Shown: positions 15,360 through 22,815, counted from the stretch's first letter. The stretch is DNA of 24,064 nt from Bacteriovoracaceae bacterium UBA4097 (GCA_002381765.1 DFXX01000100.1:1-24064), one strand, 5' to 3'. Translations and numbers: made by a program. The notes: generated from the sequence alone by a model not told the origin.

Positions 15360-16281
15360 ATTCCAAACTCTCATAAACAAAGCTGGCCAGGGTTCGCATA
15401 CTCATCAGGGAAGGGGTGTCAAAAACGGGATTGAGTTCATAAATACCCATAACAGGTGTGTGAGTAAATCCTAGTTTCCGATAATCCTGCCACAGCCGTA
15501 GTAAGTGCTCTCGCTTAAGGCCATAAGCATTGACCGCACTCACCCCGGGAACGATCGATCCATCTAAGGCATCGGCATCGATACTAAATATTACTAGTGT
15601 TTTCTCATCTACTACTGCTTTCAGAGCTTTGAAAAAATCACCATACTTCTCTTCATCATCTAGCTCTCTTCGCCATAAAATTGACATCTGACCTTTCTCG
15701 AGCTTCTGAAGAGTAGACTCAGAGTTAGCAAAGGGGTGAAGTCCCACTTGAAAGAGATGAAACTCGCCCGGATATTTTTGAGAGAATTGACGAAATGGTG
15801 TTCCGGAATGTGGAGAGTTATCGGTGCGAGTATCGGCATGGGCGTCTAGATTGATGATCACGACTTTTTTAAATGACTCAGCAAGGGCCATTGCTAGAGG
15901 GTAGACATGATCGTGTCCTCCTCCCAAGTGACAAATGCGAGAGTGAGGATAGGTCTTTAAGGCCGAAAGAATCCTATGAGCTTCCTGCTCTTGAGCTAAT
16001 GCAAAATTCTCGCACTCCTCATAAGCAGAAGCCACTTCCTCTTCATAAAATGCATAACTTTTATTACCTTCAGCGAGACTGAGCTTTTTGAAAACCGATA
16101 GAAATGACTGCGGAGCAAAGCGAGCTCCATTTCTACCACCATTTCGAATCACTCCTTCATCTGAGGAGCTTTTTAAGAAAAGAAGACTTTGCTGAGTAGT
16201 ATGATCGGTCTGAAGCAAGAATCTTGCCCCTATTGACTCCGAGAAGCGCTTTTGTGATTGAGTGTGGGGAATCTTCGTCAT
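15358..16281 (-). CDS. arginase/formimidoylglutamase-family ureohydrolase
   Basis: 307 residues, binuclear Mn-dependent hydrolase fold. Metal ligands: G-G-G-H-D-H (H123), N-L-D-A-H-A-D (D146, H148, D150) and S-I-D-A-D-A-L-D (D235, D237), all present. The 'SIDADALDGSIVPGVSA' stretch and H-S-G-T-P-F (158-163) look more like formimidoylglutamase (HutG) than agmatinase or arginase, where SGTPF and APGVSA-type segments are not typical. The reaction would be hydrolysis of N-formimidoyl-L-glutamate to glutamate and formamide in histidine breakdown, but no other hut gene is nearby, so agmatinase-like activity remains possible. The start is uncertain because no ribosome-binding site precedes the ATG. 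It diverges from the GYF_2 gene with 27 bp between starts. Confidence 0.8.
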   Translation of the reverse strand: MTKIPHTQSQKRFSESIGARFLLQTDHTTQQSLLFLKSSSDEGVIRNGGRNGARFAPQSFLSVFKKLSLAEGNKSYAFYEEEVASAYEECENFALAQEQEAHRILSALKTYPHSRICHLGGGHDHVYPLAMALAESFKKVVIINLDAHADTRTDNSPHSGTPFRQFSQKYPGEFHLFQVGLHPFANSESTLQKLEKGQMSILWRRELDDEEKYGDFFKALKAVVDEKTLVIFSIDADALDGSIVPGVSAVNAYGLKREHLLRLWQDYRKLGFTHTPVMGIYELNPVFDTPSLMSMRTLASFVYESLE

Positions 16282-16308
16282 AAAATATTATTCATTTCAA
16301 GGGTTTCA

Positions 16309-17688
16309 ATGACGTTGTCAAATTTCGACTGGACTGACAAGACATCTCTTAAATGGTTTATCATACTCCCCACGGGACATGAAGGGCCATATTCGCTCGA
16401 GGCCATCGAGGAGAGATGTCGTCAAAAAAAGATTAGTCCGGAAGTCCTTATTTGGGCAGAAGGTCTGCCAGGTCCAGTAGTCTTAAAATCTGTGGAAAAA
16501 AAAGAGCAAAGGGTCGAGGAAGATGAATTACCTCCTTTACCCTTGGAAGCTTTTGAGGACGCTGATGAGCTTCCTCCTATTCCTTTCTCTTCACAGAAAG
16601 CCCTTGAACCCGAAATACCTGGGCCGGTTAAAGTCAAAGGCAAATCTCGAGCCGGATTATTCATTATTCTATTTTTTATCCTGTTAGGCTTTGCCGCTCT
16701 CTATCAGTATATTCAAATGAACCAGAAATTTGAGATTCGTCGATATCCTAAGATGAGTCTTAATCTTCACGATAGAATCCAAAAAGAACTGACTTTTGGT
16801 GGATGGAACAAGGACATTTTTTTTAAGGAATATGTACCAGTTGATATGTCCACAATATGGCTTGTTACTTCCAGTTTTCAGGAATGCAAGGTGGAAGTGA
16901 GTTTTCAATCCGAGAAAGACAAATTAATTTCTCTTAATGAAGAAGCAGTCGCCTTTAAATCTCGAGGTCAATTGAAAGATCATGTAGTGGAACTCACAGC
17001 ATTTGATTTTACCGCTGGTAGTAAAATTATTCCAGGTATGTATGAAGCAGATATTAAAGCCTACAATTGTAAATGGAATAGTTGGACGGCAAAGCTTGCT
17101 AATAAATTTACTCCTCCAAAGAGTGAATATACCGCTAAGACGAAAGTTATTCTTTTTTCAAAAGGGGCAGCCGAATTTAATACTCTGTTGGATACCTTAA
17201 TCAAGAAGAAGCTTGAGATAGAAATGAAGGGGCAGAATCAAAAAGAAGCTTTTTGGCAGGATCTTCAGCAGAAGCTTCAAACTCTGCTCGCCATCAGTCT
17301 TCAAATCGAGCAGCATATGCTGGATTTTTTAGCGAAGGATCCTAAAAGCTTTGCTCAAAATCTGAAGCCAGCAGTTGATCTTTATACTGGTCAATTTGGT
17401 CACTTCCTTACGAACTTTGTGGTCTCTAACGAGGAGTATTTTGAATCTCTTCGAACTAAAGGGACTGAGAATTCAGCCGATAGAAAAAACTATGAGCTTC
17501 TCCTTAAGCAGACGGCAAAAAGAATTGGTTTGCAGTCCATGCAAATCATTGAGTCTTTGCAAAGAATGAAGAGTCCGGGCCCCAAAGAGTTGCAGGCTGT
17601 AGAAGCTCAGGTTAAGAAAACTTTTTCGGCCTTAAAGGAAGAGATTAATCGAAAAATAATTCAAATTTCTGATGATCGCTCGATTTAG
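16309..17688 (+). CDS. GYF_2-domain single-pass membrane protein
   Basis: 459 residues from the ATG at 16309. An earlier GTG in frame at 16258 lies inside the divergent gene, while AAGGG (16299-16303), five bases before 16309, fits the later start. Residues 15-60 form a GYF_2 domain: W-F-I-I-L-P-T-G-H-E-G-P-Y-S-L with I-W-A-E-G-L later. An acidic proline-rich linker carries two near-identical motifs D-E-L-P-P-L-P (72-78) and D-E-L-P-P-I-P (86-92). One membrane helix (about 115-135) separates a cytoplasmic N-terminus from a large periplasmic region of about 320 residues that is mostly helical. No enzyme motif is seen. Its 3' end overlaps the MBL gene by 44 bp. The exact role is unknown. Confidence 0.75.
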   Translation: MTLSNFDWTDKTSLKWFIILPTGHEGPYSLEAIEERCRQKKISPEVLIWAEGLPGPVVLKSVEKKEQRVEEDELPPLPLEAFEDADELPPIPFSSQKALEPEIPGPVKVKGKSRAGLFIILFFILLGFAALYQYIQMNQKFEIRRYPKMSLNLHDRIQKELTFGGWNKDIFFKEYVPVDMSTIWLVTSSFQECKVEVSFQSEKDKLISLNEEAVAFKSRGQLKDHVVELTAFDFTAGSKIIPGMYEADIKAYNCKWNSWTAKLANKFTPPKSEYTAKTKVILFSKGAAEFNTLLDTLIKKKLEIEMKGQNQKEAFWQDLQQKLQTLLAISLQIEQHMLDFLAKDPKSFAQNLKPAVDLYTGQFGHFLTNFVVSNEEYFESLRTKGTENSADRKNYELLLKQTAKRIGLQSMQIIESLQRMKSPGPKELQAVEAQVKKTFSALKEEINRKIIQISDDRSI

Positions 17689-18529
17689 TGCTGAATAGTT
17701 CTGCTTTTTCATAGTCAGATCCCTTAGAGGTAATCTTACCACCCCAAAAATTCATGTCGTGCTCAAAGATCAGTGTAAGATTTTCCTTTAAGATAAATTT
17801 AAAAAATTCAATCTTATCAGCGGTGGTTTGTCCCGGGTTAATATCATACCCCATGACCCACGGAAGAGGGATGTGATGACTAGTGGGAACGAGATCGGCC
17901 ATGTAGATAAACTTCTCATCATATGGATGAAGAAGATGTGGAGTATGTCCAAAAGAGCACTTAAAAAAAAGTTTATCTTCCCCATCTTCTAAAATTACCC
18001 CTTCCTTACCGCTTACCCAATGCACTTTTCCTGCCTTGTCCGCTGCCTCCACTAGGGGCTTGAAGTATTGACTGTGAAACGAGCCCGTATCTCTAGGAGT
18101 AGGGTTAAGTGCATATTCATAATGTTCACGATGGATATGAAGAGTAGCATTGGGAAAGAGGGCCTCTGGGCTAGTAGCATCCTGGCCCAGTCCACCCACA
18201 TGATCAAAGTGCAAATGTGTTACGATAAGATCGGTTATATCTTCAGGAAACAGCTCATGCTGCTCTTTTAAAAGTTTTATGAGAGGATTCTTTTCTCCTA
18301 CCACACCAAAGCGATTATCAAACTTATCTCCATGGTAATCGCCTATTCCCGTATCGATTAGAATATTCCTTTTGGAAGTTTTGATAAGCATAACGCGCAG
18401 GCTTAATTGAATACGATTCAGCTCATCGGCCGGTATCGCCTTGGACCAAAGTGGTTTTGGAATGATCCCAAACATAGCACCTCCATCAAGTTTAAAGACC
18501 GCAGGATGAAGGATATAGTAGTTTTTCAT
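17645..18529 (-). CDS. MBL-fold metallo-hydrolase
   Basis: 294 residues from the ATG at 18527-18529, with GAGG five bases upstream. An upstream in-frame start at 18637 would add 36 residues that look non-coding and would cover the sucC promoter, so it is rejected. T-H-L-H-F-D-H-V-G-G (104-113) is the zinc-binding HxHxDH motif. H195 in F-G-H-T-P, D212 in M-A-D-L-V-P and H257 in F-E-H-D-M complete the two-metal set of the beta-lactamase superfamily, close to the lactonase/hydroxyacylglutathione-hydrolase-like group. The substrate is unknown; quorum-quenching lactonase or a general hydrolase are options. It overlaps the GYF_2 gene tail by 44 bp. Confidence 0.85.
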   Translation of the reverse strand: MKNYYILHPAVFKLDGGAMFGIIPKPLWSKAIPADELNRIQLSLRVMLIKTSKRNILIDTGIGDYHGDKFDNRFGVVGEKNPLIKLLKEQHELFPEDITDLIVTHLHFDHVGGLGQDATSPEALFPNATLHIHREHYEYALNPTPRDTGSFHSQYFKPLVEAADKAGKVHWVSGKEGVILEDGEDKLFFKCSFGHTPHLLHPYDEKFIYMADLVPTSHHIPLPWVMGYDINPGQTTADKIEFFKFILKENLTLIFEHDMNFWGGKITSKGSDYEKAELFSTKSSDHQKFELFFD

Positions 18530-18603
18530 AGGTACCTCATTGTTTGACCGTATGCGCCCTTCATGATGCCTCTTCAAAACCATGTTTTTCAAGACCTTTT
18601 CAT

Positions 18604-18631
18604 TTGATAGACCCTGTAAAATGCCTATAAT
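18604..18631 (+). promoter_or_regulatory. sigma-70 promoter for sucCD-ndk
   Basis: TTGATA (18604-18609), 16 bases, TATAAT (18626-18631). The -10 is perfect and the -35 matches five of six. It would start transcription near 18638, giving a leader of about 29 nt. AAGGAG (18656-18661) before the ATG is a strong ribosome-binding site. This is the best sigma-70 promoter in the window. Confidence 0.7.
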
Positions 18632-18666
18632 GTCCAATATTCAATAGATAGTTTTAAGGAGAGCCT

Positions 18667-19836
18667 ATGAATGTTCATGAATACCAGGCCAAGGAACTTA
18701 TGCGGCAGTTCAATATTGCTGTATTAAAAGGTGGCGTCGCTGATACACCTGCTGAAGCTGTGGAAGTAGCAAAGTCATTGGCAGGAAATGTTTGGGTAGT
18801 TAAGGCCCAAATCCATGCTGGTGGTCGTGGAAAAGGTGGGGGAGTTAAGCTTGCCCGCTCTTTAGAGGAAGTTGAAAAGTACGCCAAGGAAATCCTTGGT
18901 ATGCAACTCATCACTCATCAAACTGGCCCAGAAGGAAAGAAAGTCCTTAAGGTTTTAGTTGAGCAGGGTTGTGATATTGATCACGAGTACTACTGCGGTA
19001 TCGTGCTTGATCGCTCGGTTGGAAAAATTGCCATGATGGTTTCTACCGAAGGTGGAATGGAAATTGAGACTGTTGCTCATAATTCTCCAGAGAAAATCAT
19101 CAAGGCCCACATCGATCCAGCAACTGGCTTTACTTCTGCTCACGGAAGAAAGCTTGGTTATGCCCTAGGTCTTAAGGGTGAAACTCTTAAGAAGGCCATG
19201 GCCTTCTTTGAAGGTCTCTACAAACTTTATACAGAAAAAGACTGCTCTATCGCGGAAATTAACCCACTTGTTACGACTAAGTCAGGTGAAGTTCTTGCCC
19301 TCGATGGAAAACTAAATTTCGATGATAACGCTCTCTTTCGTCATCCAGAAATCGAGGCGATGAGAGATGTCACTGAAGAGAGTGCTCAAGAGCTTGAAGC
19401 CGGGAAATATGGTCTTTCATATATTTCTCTCGATGGAAACATCGGCTGTTTGGTGAACGGAGCTGGTCTTGCAATGGCAACTCTAGATATCCTTCAACTT
19501 TTTGGCGGGACTCCGGCCAACTTCCTGGATGTAGGGGGTGGTGCTACTAAGGAAACTGTTCAGAAAGCCTTCTCTATCATTCTTCAAGATAAGAACGTGA
19601 AAGCGATTCTCGTTAATATCTTCGGTGGAATTATGAAGTGTGACATCATCGCCAATGGTGTAGTGGATGCTGCTAAGGAAATGAATCTTTCTGTTCCATT
19701 AGTTGTTCGTCTAGAGGGTACTAACGTTGCCCTTGGTAAAAAAATCCTAAGTGAGTCCGGTCTCAAGATAACTCCGGCCAATGATCTTGCTGATGCTGCT
19801 CAAAAAGCAGTGGCCGCTGCAAAGGGAGCAAATTAA
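18667..19836 (+). CDS. sucC: succinyl-CoA ligase beta subunit
   Basis: ADP/GDP-forming succinyl-CoA synthetase beta chain of the TCA cycle. 389 residues, normal length. The start M-N-V-H-E-Y-Q-A-K-E-L is the classic opening. V-V-K-A-Q-I-H-A-G-G-R-G-K-G-G-G-V is the ATP-grasp nucleotide-binding loop (about 43-59), E-I-N-P-L (199-203) binds metal and nucleotide, and F-L-D-V-G-G-G-A (about 289-296) and N-I-F-G-G-I-M-K-C lie in the C-terminal CoA ligase domain. It has its own promoter and is followed by sucD after a single base, with the ribosome-binding site (AGGGAG) inside its 3' end. Nucleotide preference (ATP or GTP) is not obvious from the sequence. Confidence 0.98.
   Translation: MNVHEYQAKELMRQFNIAVLKGGVADTPAEAVEVAKSLAGNVWVVKAQIHAGGRGKGGGVKLARSLEEVEKYAKEILGMQLITHQTGPEGKKVLKVLVEQGCDIDHEYYCGIVLDRSVGKIAMMVSTEGGMEIETVAHNSPEKIIKAHIDPATGFTSAHGRKLGYALGLKGETLKKAMAFFEGLYKLYTEKDCSIAEINPLVTTKSGEVLALDGKLNFDDNALFRHPEIEAMRDVTEESAQELEAGKYGLSYISLDGNIGCLVNGAGLAMATLDILQLFGGTPANFLDVGGGATKETVQKAFSIILQDKNVKAILVNIFGGIMKCDIIANGVVDAAKEMNLSVPLVVRLEGTNVALGKKILSESGLKITPANDLADAAQKAVAAAKGAN
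19189..19208. repeat. 20-bp perfect palindrome inside sucC
   Basis: AAGAAGGCCA followed directly by its reverse complement TGGCCTTCTT, within codons for L-K-K-A-M-A-F-F. It is in coding sequence and may be coincidence. Confidence 0.6.
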
Positions 19837-19837
19837 T

Positions 19838-20710
19838 ATGGCTATTCTAATTAATAGAAATACTCGTCTTATCACTGTTGGTCTTACTGGAAAGCAAGGC
19901 TCATTCCATACACTTCAGTCCCGTGACTACGGAACTAATGTTGTGGGCGGAGTTACTCCTGGTAAGGGCGGAACTGTTCATGAAGGCATTCCTGTCTTCA
20001 ATACAACTTTTGAAGCGGTTAAAGAAACTGGTGCCAACGCTGCCATGATCTTTGTTCCACCTCCTTTTGCTGCTGACTCCATCATCGAGTGCATCGATGC
20101 TGAAGTTCCTCTTATCATCGCTATCACTGAAGGGATTCCTGTAGCTGATATGATTAAGGTAAAAGGAGCTCTTAAAGGCTCTAAGTCACGCTTGATCGGT
20201 CCAAACTGCCCAGGTGTTATTACTCCTGGCGAGTGTAAGATTGGCATTATGCCAGGCCATATTCATATGCCTGGTAATGTTGGGGTAATCTCCCGTTCTG
20301 GAACACTTACCTATGAAGCTGTTTATCAGTTAACTCAAAGAGAAATCGGCCAGTCTACTTGCGTAGGTATTGGTGGAGATCCGGTTAACGGAACTAACTT
20401 CATTGAAGTCCTTGAGCTTTTTGAAAAAGATCCTGAGACTAAAGCCGTCATCATGATCGGTGAGATCGGTGGAACTGCTGAAACTGAAGCTGCCAGATGG
20501 ATTAAAACCCATATGACTAAGCCTGTAGTAAGCTTTATTGCCGGTGCGGCTGCTCCAAAAGGCAAGCGCATGGGGCACGCTGGTGCTATCATCTCTGGAG
20601 ATGATGATTCAGCGGAAGCTAAGTTCAAGATTCTTCAAGAGTGTGGTGTAACTATTGCACGCTCTCCTGCTGAACTTGGACAAAAGATTGCAGAAGTTTT
20701 AAAGAAGTAA
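19838..20710 (+). CDS. sucD: succinyl-CoA ligase alpha subunit
   Basis: 290 residues from the ATG at 19838, one base after the sucC stop; an earlier in-frame ATG at 19781 lies inside sucC and is rejected. G-L-T-G-K-Q-G-S-F-H (about 14-23) binds CoA. G-H-A-G-A-I-I-S-G (near 245) holds the histidine that is transiently phosphorylated. E-I-G-G-T-A-E (about 209-215) and G-P-N-C-P-G (about 125-130) are typical of the chain. The pair forms the TCA-cycle enzyme that makes ATP/GTP from succinyl-CoA. Confidence 0.98.
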   Translation: MAILINRNTRLITVGLTGKQGSFHTLQSRDYGTNVVGGVTPGKGGTVHEGIPVFNTTFEAVKETGANAAMIFVPPPFAADSIIECIDAEVPLIIAITEGIPVADMIKVKGALKGSKSRLIGPNCPGVITPGECKIGIMPGHIHMPGNVGVISRSGTLTYEAVYQLTQREIGQSTCVGIGGDPVNGTNFIEVLELFEKDPETKAVIMIGEIGGTAETEAARWIKTHMTKPVVSFIAGAAAPKGKRMGHAGAIISGDDDSAEAKFKILQECGVTIARSPAELGQKIAEVLKK

Positions 20711-20741
20711 TACATAAAGAAAAATAAACAAGGAGCTACCT

Positions 20742-21170
20742 GTGGCCATTGAGAAAACGCTTTCTATCGTAAAACCAAATTCTACTCTCGATAACAATAT
20801 CGGGAACATCATTGCAATCTTCGAAAAAAACGGTCTGCGCATTTCTGCAGCGAAGTTTGCTAAACTTTCTAAAGAGAAAGCTGAAGGCTTCTATATCGAG
20901 CACAAAGAGCGTCCATTCTTTGGCGAGCTTGTTAACTTTATGACTTCTGGTCCGGTTATGCTTATGGTTCTTGAAGGTGAAAACGCTGTAGCTAAGAACC
21001 GTGAACTTATGGGTGCTACTAATCCGGCCAATGCTGAGGAAGGAACAATTCGTAAGCTTTACGCTAAGTCAGTAGGTGAGAACTCTGTACACGGCTCAGA
21101 CTCTCAAACTTCTGCTGAGAGAGAGATTGCTTACTTCTTTGAAAGAAATGAAGTTATCAATCGTTTCTAA
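20742..21170 (+). CDS. ndk: nucleoside diphosphate kinase
   Basis: Transfers the gamma phosphate between nucleoside triphosphates and diphosphates through a phosphohistidine. 142 residues with a GTG start; AGGAG (20731-20735) six bases before it fixes the start. The catalytic histidine is H117 in N-S-V-H-G-S-D-S (114-121). K-P-N (11-13), E-H-K-E-R-P-F-F and R-x-x-M-G-A-T-N-P are the conserved nucleotide-binding parts. It is the third gene of the sucCD operon, 31 bp after sucD, so the nucleotide made by succinyl-CoA ligase and its interconversion are expressed together. Confidence 0.97.
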   Translation: MAIEKTLSIVKPNSTLDNNIGNIIAIFEKNGLRISAAKFAKLSKEKAEGFYIEHKERPFFGELVNFMTSGPVMLMVLEGENAVAKNRELMGATNPANAEEGTIRKLYAKSVGENSVHGSDSQTSAEREIAYFFERNEVINRF

Positions 21171-21195
21171 TCTTATCTTTTAAGATTTTCTTATA

Positions 21196-21223
21196 GGGTC
21201 TCCTTCGGGAGGCCCTTTTTTTT
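21196..21223 (+). terminator. intrinsic terminator after ndk
   Basis: GGGTCTCC (21196-21203), loop TTCG, GGAGGCCC (21208-21215), then eight T. The eight-pair stem with a stable TTCG tetraloop and a U-run is a strong terminator for sucCD-ndk. Confidence 0.92.
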
Positions 21224-21373
21224 GCCCTGAATTACTACCGAAAAGCCATTCTTTAAAACAGAGTAATAAAGGTGATTCTGAGTTTTTTCTTCTAAGACTT
21301 CTAGATCAGATGATGCTGCCTAATGCAAGAATGACGATGCAAACTTTAAGGCACAATAATTTCTCCACAGATC
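21224..21373. other. intergenic stretch without recognised features
   Basis: The 150 bases between the ndk terminator and the promoter at 21374 hold no convincing reading frame, RNA gene or repeat that I can see. They are A/T-rich and may contain activator sites for the outer-membrane protein promoter. Confidence 0.5.
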
Positions 21374-21402
21374 ATGACATGAGATTTTTATGTGCTTATA
21401 GT
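21374..21402 (+). promoter_or_regulatory. sigma-70 promoter for the outer-membrane protein gene
   Basis: ATGACA (21374-21379), 17 bases, TATAGT (21397-21402). Each hexamer matches five of six consensus positions with ideal spacing. Transcription would start near 21409, giving a leader of about 95 nt. Confidence 0.55.
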
Positions 21403-21461
21403 TCATACAGAATGAATTTGCTTAGCTGTTTGAAATTATTCGGCCATCAACTAACAAAAAA

Positions 21462-21478
21462 GTTTCTATGAGAGAAAC
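21462..21478 (+). promoter_or_regulatory. 5' leader hairpin before the outer-membrane protein gene
   Basis: GTTTCT (21462-21467), loop ATGAG, AGAAAC (21473-21478): a six-pair stem in the leader, ending about 25 nt before the start codon. It leaves the GGGG ribosome-binding site free. It may affect mRNA stability. Confidence 0.35.
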
Positions 21479-21503
21479 GTTTACTCACAAAAAGGGGATT
21501 GTT

Positions 21504-22124
21504 ATGAAAACAATTTTTGCTCTCGCTACCGCACTCTTCGTTGGATCTGCTTTTGCTCAACAACCTAATAATCCGAAGCACATGTTTGAGTTTAATGCTG
21601 ATTCAGTCCTTCAAGGGATTTTCTCTTTCGATAAGTCAAAAGTTAGAGGAGGAAGTCCAGATAACGACACTCAGTTAGACCTTAATCTTAACTATGCTTA
21701 CGCTCTACCAGGTCTTCCTCAGCTACAGCTAGGTAGTCGCCTGAACTATAACAAAGGTACAGTTGGTGGTCGTGGAGATTTCGAGGATTATGGAATTGAG
21801 GTTGGTGCCATTTATAACTTCTCCCCAGGTATGAGTGAAGTTGATCTTATGAATAGTATCTATGCTTCTCTTTATCTAGGTCTTGGTTGGCAGAATAACT
21901 ATGGTGGAACAGGGGACGATGCCTTTTCTCCGGGTAGAAAGGATGAAGTTCTGAGTTCAACCATTGCGGTTGGTAAGCGTTTTGACCTCTCTAATTGGGG
22001 AGTAAGTCACCTGGTTTACACGCCAGAAATCGCACTTGAGAACCTAAACTCAACGACTGGTTCAAACCTTGAATATTCTCAAAACATTCAATTCAGATTC
22101 CTTCAGTTCGCAGTATTCTTCTAA
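21504..22124 (+). CDS. small secreted outer-membrane beta-barrel protein
   Basis: 206 residues from the ATG at 21504, preceded by AAAAAGGGG. An in-frame ATG at 21468 lies in a leader hairpin, has no ribosome-binding site and would spoil the signal peptide. M-K-T-I-F-A-L-A-T-A-L-F-V-G-S-A-F-A-Q is a clean signal peptide with cleavage after A-F-A (about residue 18). The mature protein has alternating strands (L-D-L-N-L-N-Y-A-Y, L-Q-L-G-S-R-L-N-Y, Y-G-I-E-V-G-A-I-Y-N-F, S-I-Y-A-S-L-Y-L-G-L-G-W) with Gly/Asp-rich turns and ends in Phe-Phe, the C-terminal aromatic signal for BAM insertion. About eight strands are likely. I do not recognise the family; it has its own promoter and terminator and may be abundant. 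Confidence 0.72.
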   Translation: MKTIFALATALFVGSAFAQQPNNPKHMFEFNADSVLQGIFSFDKSKVRGGSPDNDTQLDLNLNYAYALPGLPQLQLGSRLNYNKGTVGGRGDFEDYGIEVGAIYNFSPGMSEVDLMNSIYASLYLGLGWQNNYGGTGDDAFSPGRKDEVLSSTIAVGKRFDLSNWGVSHLVYTPEIALENLNSTTGSNLEYSQNIQFRFLQFAVFF

Positions 22125-22140
22125 GATATAACTCAAAAAG

Positions 22141-22163
22141 GCCCCGCTTCGGCGGGGCTTTTT
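22141..22163 (+). terminator. intrinsic terminator after the outer-membrane protein gene
   Basis: GCCCCGC (22141-22147), loop TTCG, GCGGGGC (22152-22158), then five T; a run of A precedes it. Seven GC pairs with a TTCG tetraloop make it very stable. Confidence 0.93.
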
Positions 22164-22224
22164 CCCTTAAATCCCTTCTTAAGTCTGTAAAGTATTGAAA
22201 ATAATGTAAAAAATTCATGGTCCT

Positions 22225-22253
22225 GGGACATTTTGACCAAATCGCGTTATAAA
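22225..22253 (+). promoter_or_regulatory. candidate sigma-70 promoter for carD
   Basis: GGGACA (22225-22230), 17 bases, TATAAA (22248-22253). The -10 matches five of six and the -35 four of six. It would start transcription near 22260, 27 nt before the carD ATG. The promoter position overlaps the longer, rejected reading frame from 22233. Confidence 0.4.
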
Positions 22254-22286
22254 GAGATTGTTAATGCCATTTTTGGAGGAGTTCCC

Positions 22287-22760
22287 ATGTTTAATCTCGG
22301 CGATCACGTTGTATGTCCCGGCCACGGTGTGGGTCAAGTCTGCAGCGTTGAGACTAAGGAATTGAATGGTGAGCTTAAAAGCTTCTACATCATCAAGGTT
22401 GTCTCAAACGGAATGAAAGTGATGATTCCAGTTGATAGTAAGGAAGGGCTTCGTTCCCTGACCCCATCAACGGAAATTGAAGGTGTTTTTGAGCTTTTAA
22501 AAGATCAGGACGTTAAGGTCGACATGTCGACCTGGAACCGACGTCACCGTGAATATACCCTTAAGGTAAAGACCGGTTCACTTCTAGAAATTGCCGATGT
22601 TCTTCGCCAACTGCTTTTGCTTAAGATGACTAAGAAATTGTCCTTTGGTGAGAGAAAGATGCTGGATCAGTGTAAGGAACTTATCGTAAAGGAAATCTCT
22701 CTTTCTTCTGGTACCCCTGAAGGATCTGTTTCAGAGAAAATTGACTCCTTATACACTTAG
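22287..22760 (+). CDS. carD: CarD family transcriptional regulator
   Basis: RNA-polymerase-binding regulator (CarD/CdnL) that stabilises open complexes, often at rRNA promoters. 157 residues from the ATG at 22287, with TGGAGGA (22275-22281) upstream; a TTG frame from 22233 is rejected. M-F-N-L-G-D-H-V-V-C-P-G-H-G-V-G-Q-V opens the Tudor-like RNA-polymerase-interacting domain (about 1-60), ending near the M-I-P-V-D segment. W-N-R-R-H-R-E-Y (about 84-91) carries the tryptophan that wedges at the -10 edge in CarD proteins. The helical C-terminal domain includes L-S-F-G-E-R-K-M-L-D. It is followed by gltX after 63 bp. Confidence 0.93.
   Translation: MFNLGDHVVCPGHGVGQVCSVETKELNGELKSFYIIKVVSNGMKVMIPVDSKEGLRSLTPSTEIEGVFELLKDQDVKVDMSTWNRRHREYTLKVKTGSLLEIADVLRQLLLLKMTKKLSFGERKMLDQCKELIVKEISLSSGTPEGSVSEKIDSLYT
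22516..22533. repeat. 18-bp perfect palindrome inside carD
   Basis: AGGTCGACA followed directly by TGTCGACCT. It encodes part of V-K-V-D-M-S-T-W. Coincidence or a binding site cannot be told from sequence alone. Confidence 0.6.
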
Positions 22761-22794
22761 GAAATGTTCAAATTCTTCTTTAGAGTGTATCTTG

Positions 22795-22815
22795 TTCCTC
22801 AAATGACATGAGGAG
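22795..22815 (+). promoter_or_regulatory. hairpin masking the gltX ribosome-binding site
   Basis: TTCCTCA (22795-22801), loop AATGACA, TGAGGAG (22809-22815): seven pairs including one wobble. The right arm contains AGGAG, the gltX ribosome-binding site. CCCTTTTT follows, so it could also act as a weak terminator. Confidence 0.45.

Noticed and set aside
18530..18637. N-terminal extension of the MBL-fold hydrolase
   Set aside because: It covers the sucC promoter, lacks a fold-like sequence, and the ATG at 18529 has its own ribosome-binding site.
20335..20628. 97-codon minus-strand frame
   Set aside because: Antisense of sucD with no independent evidence.
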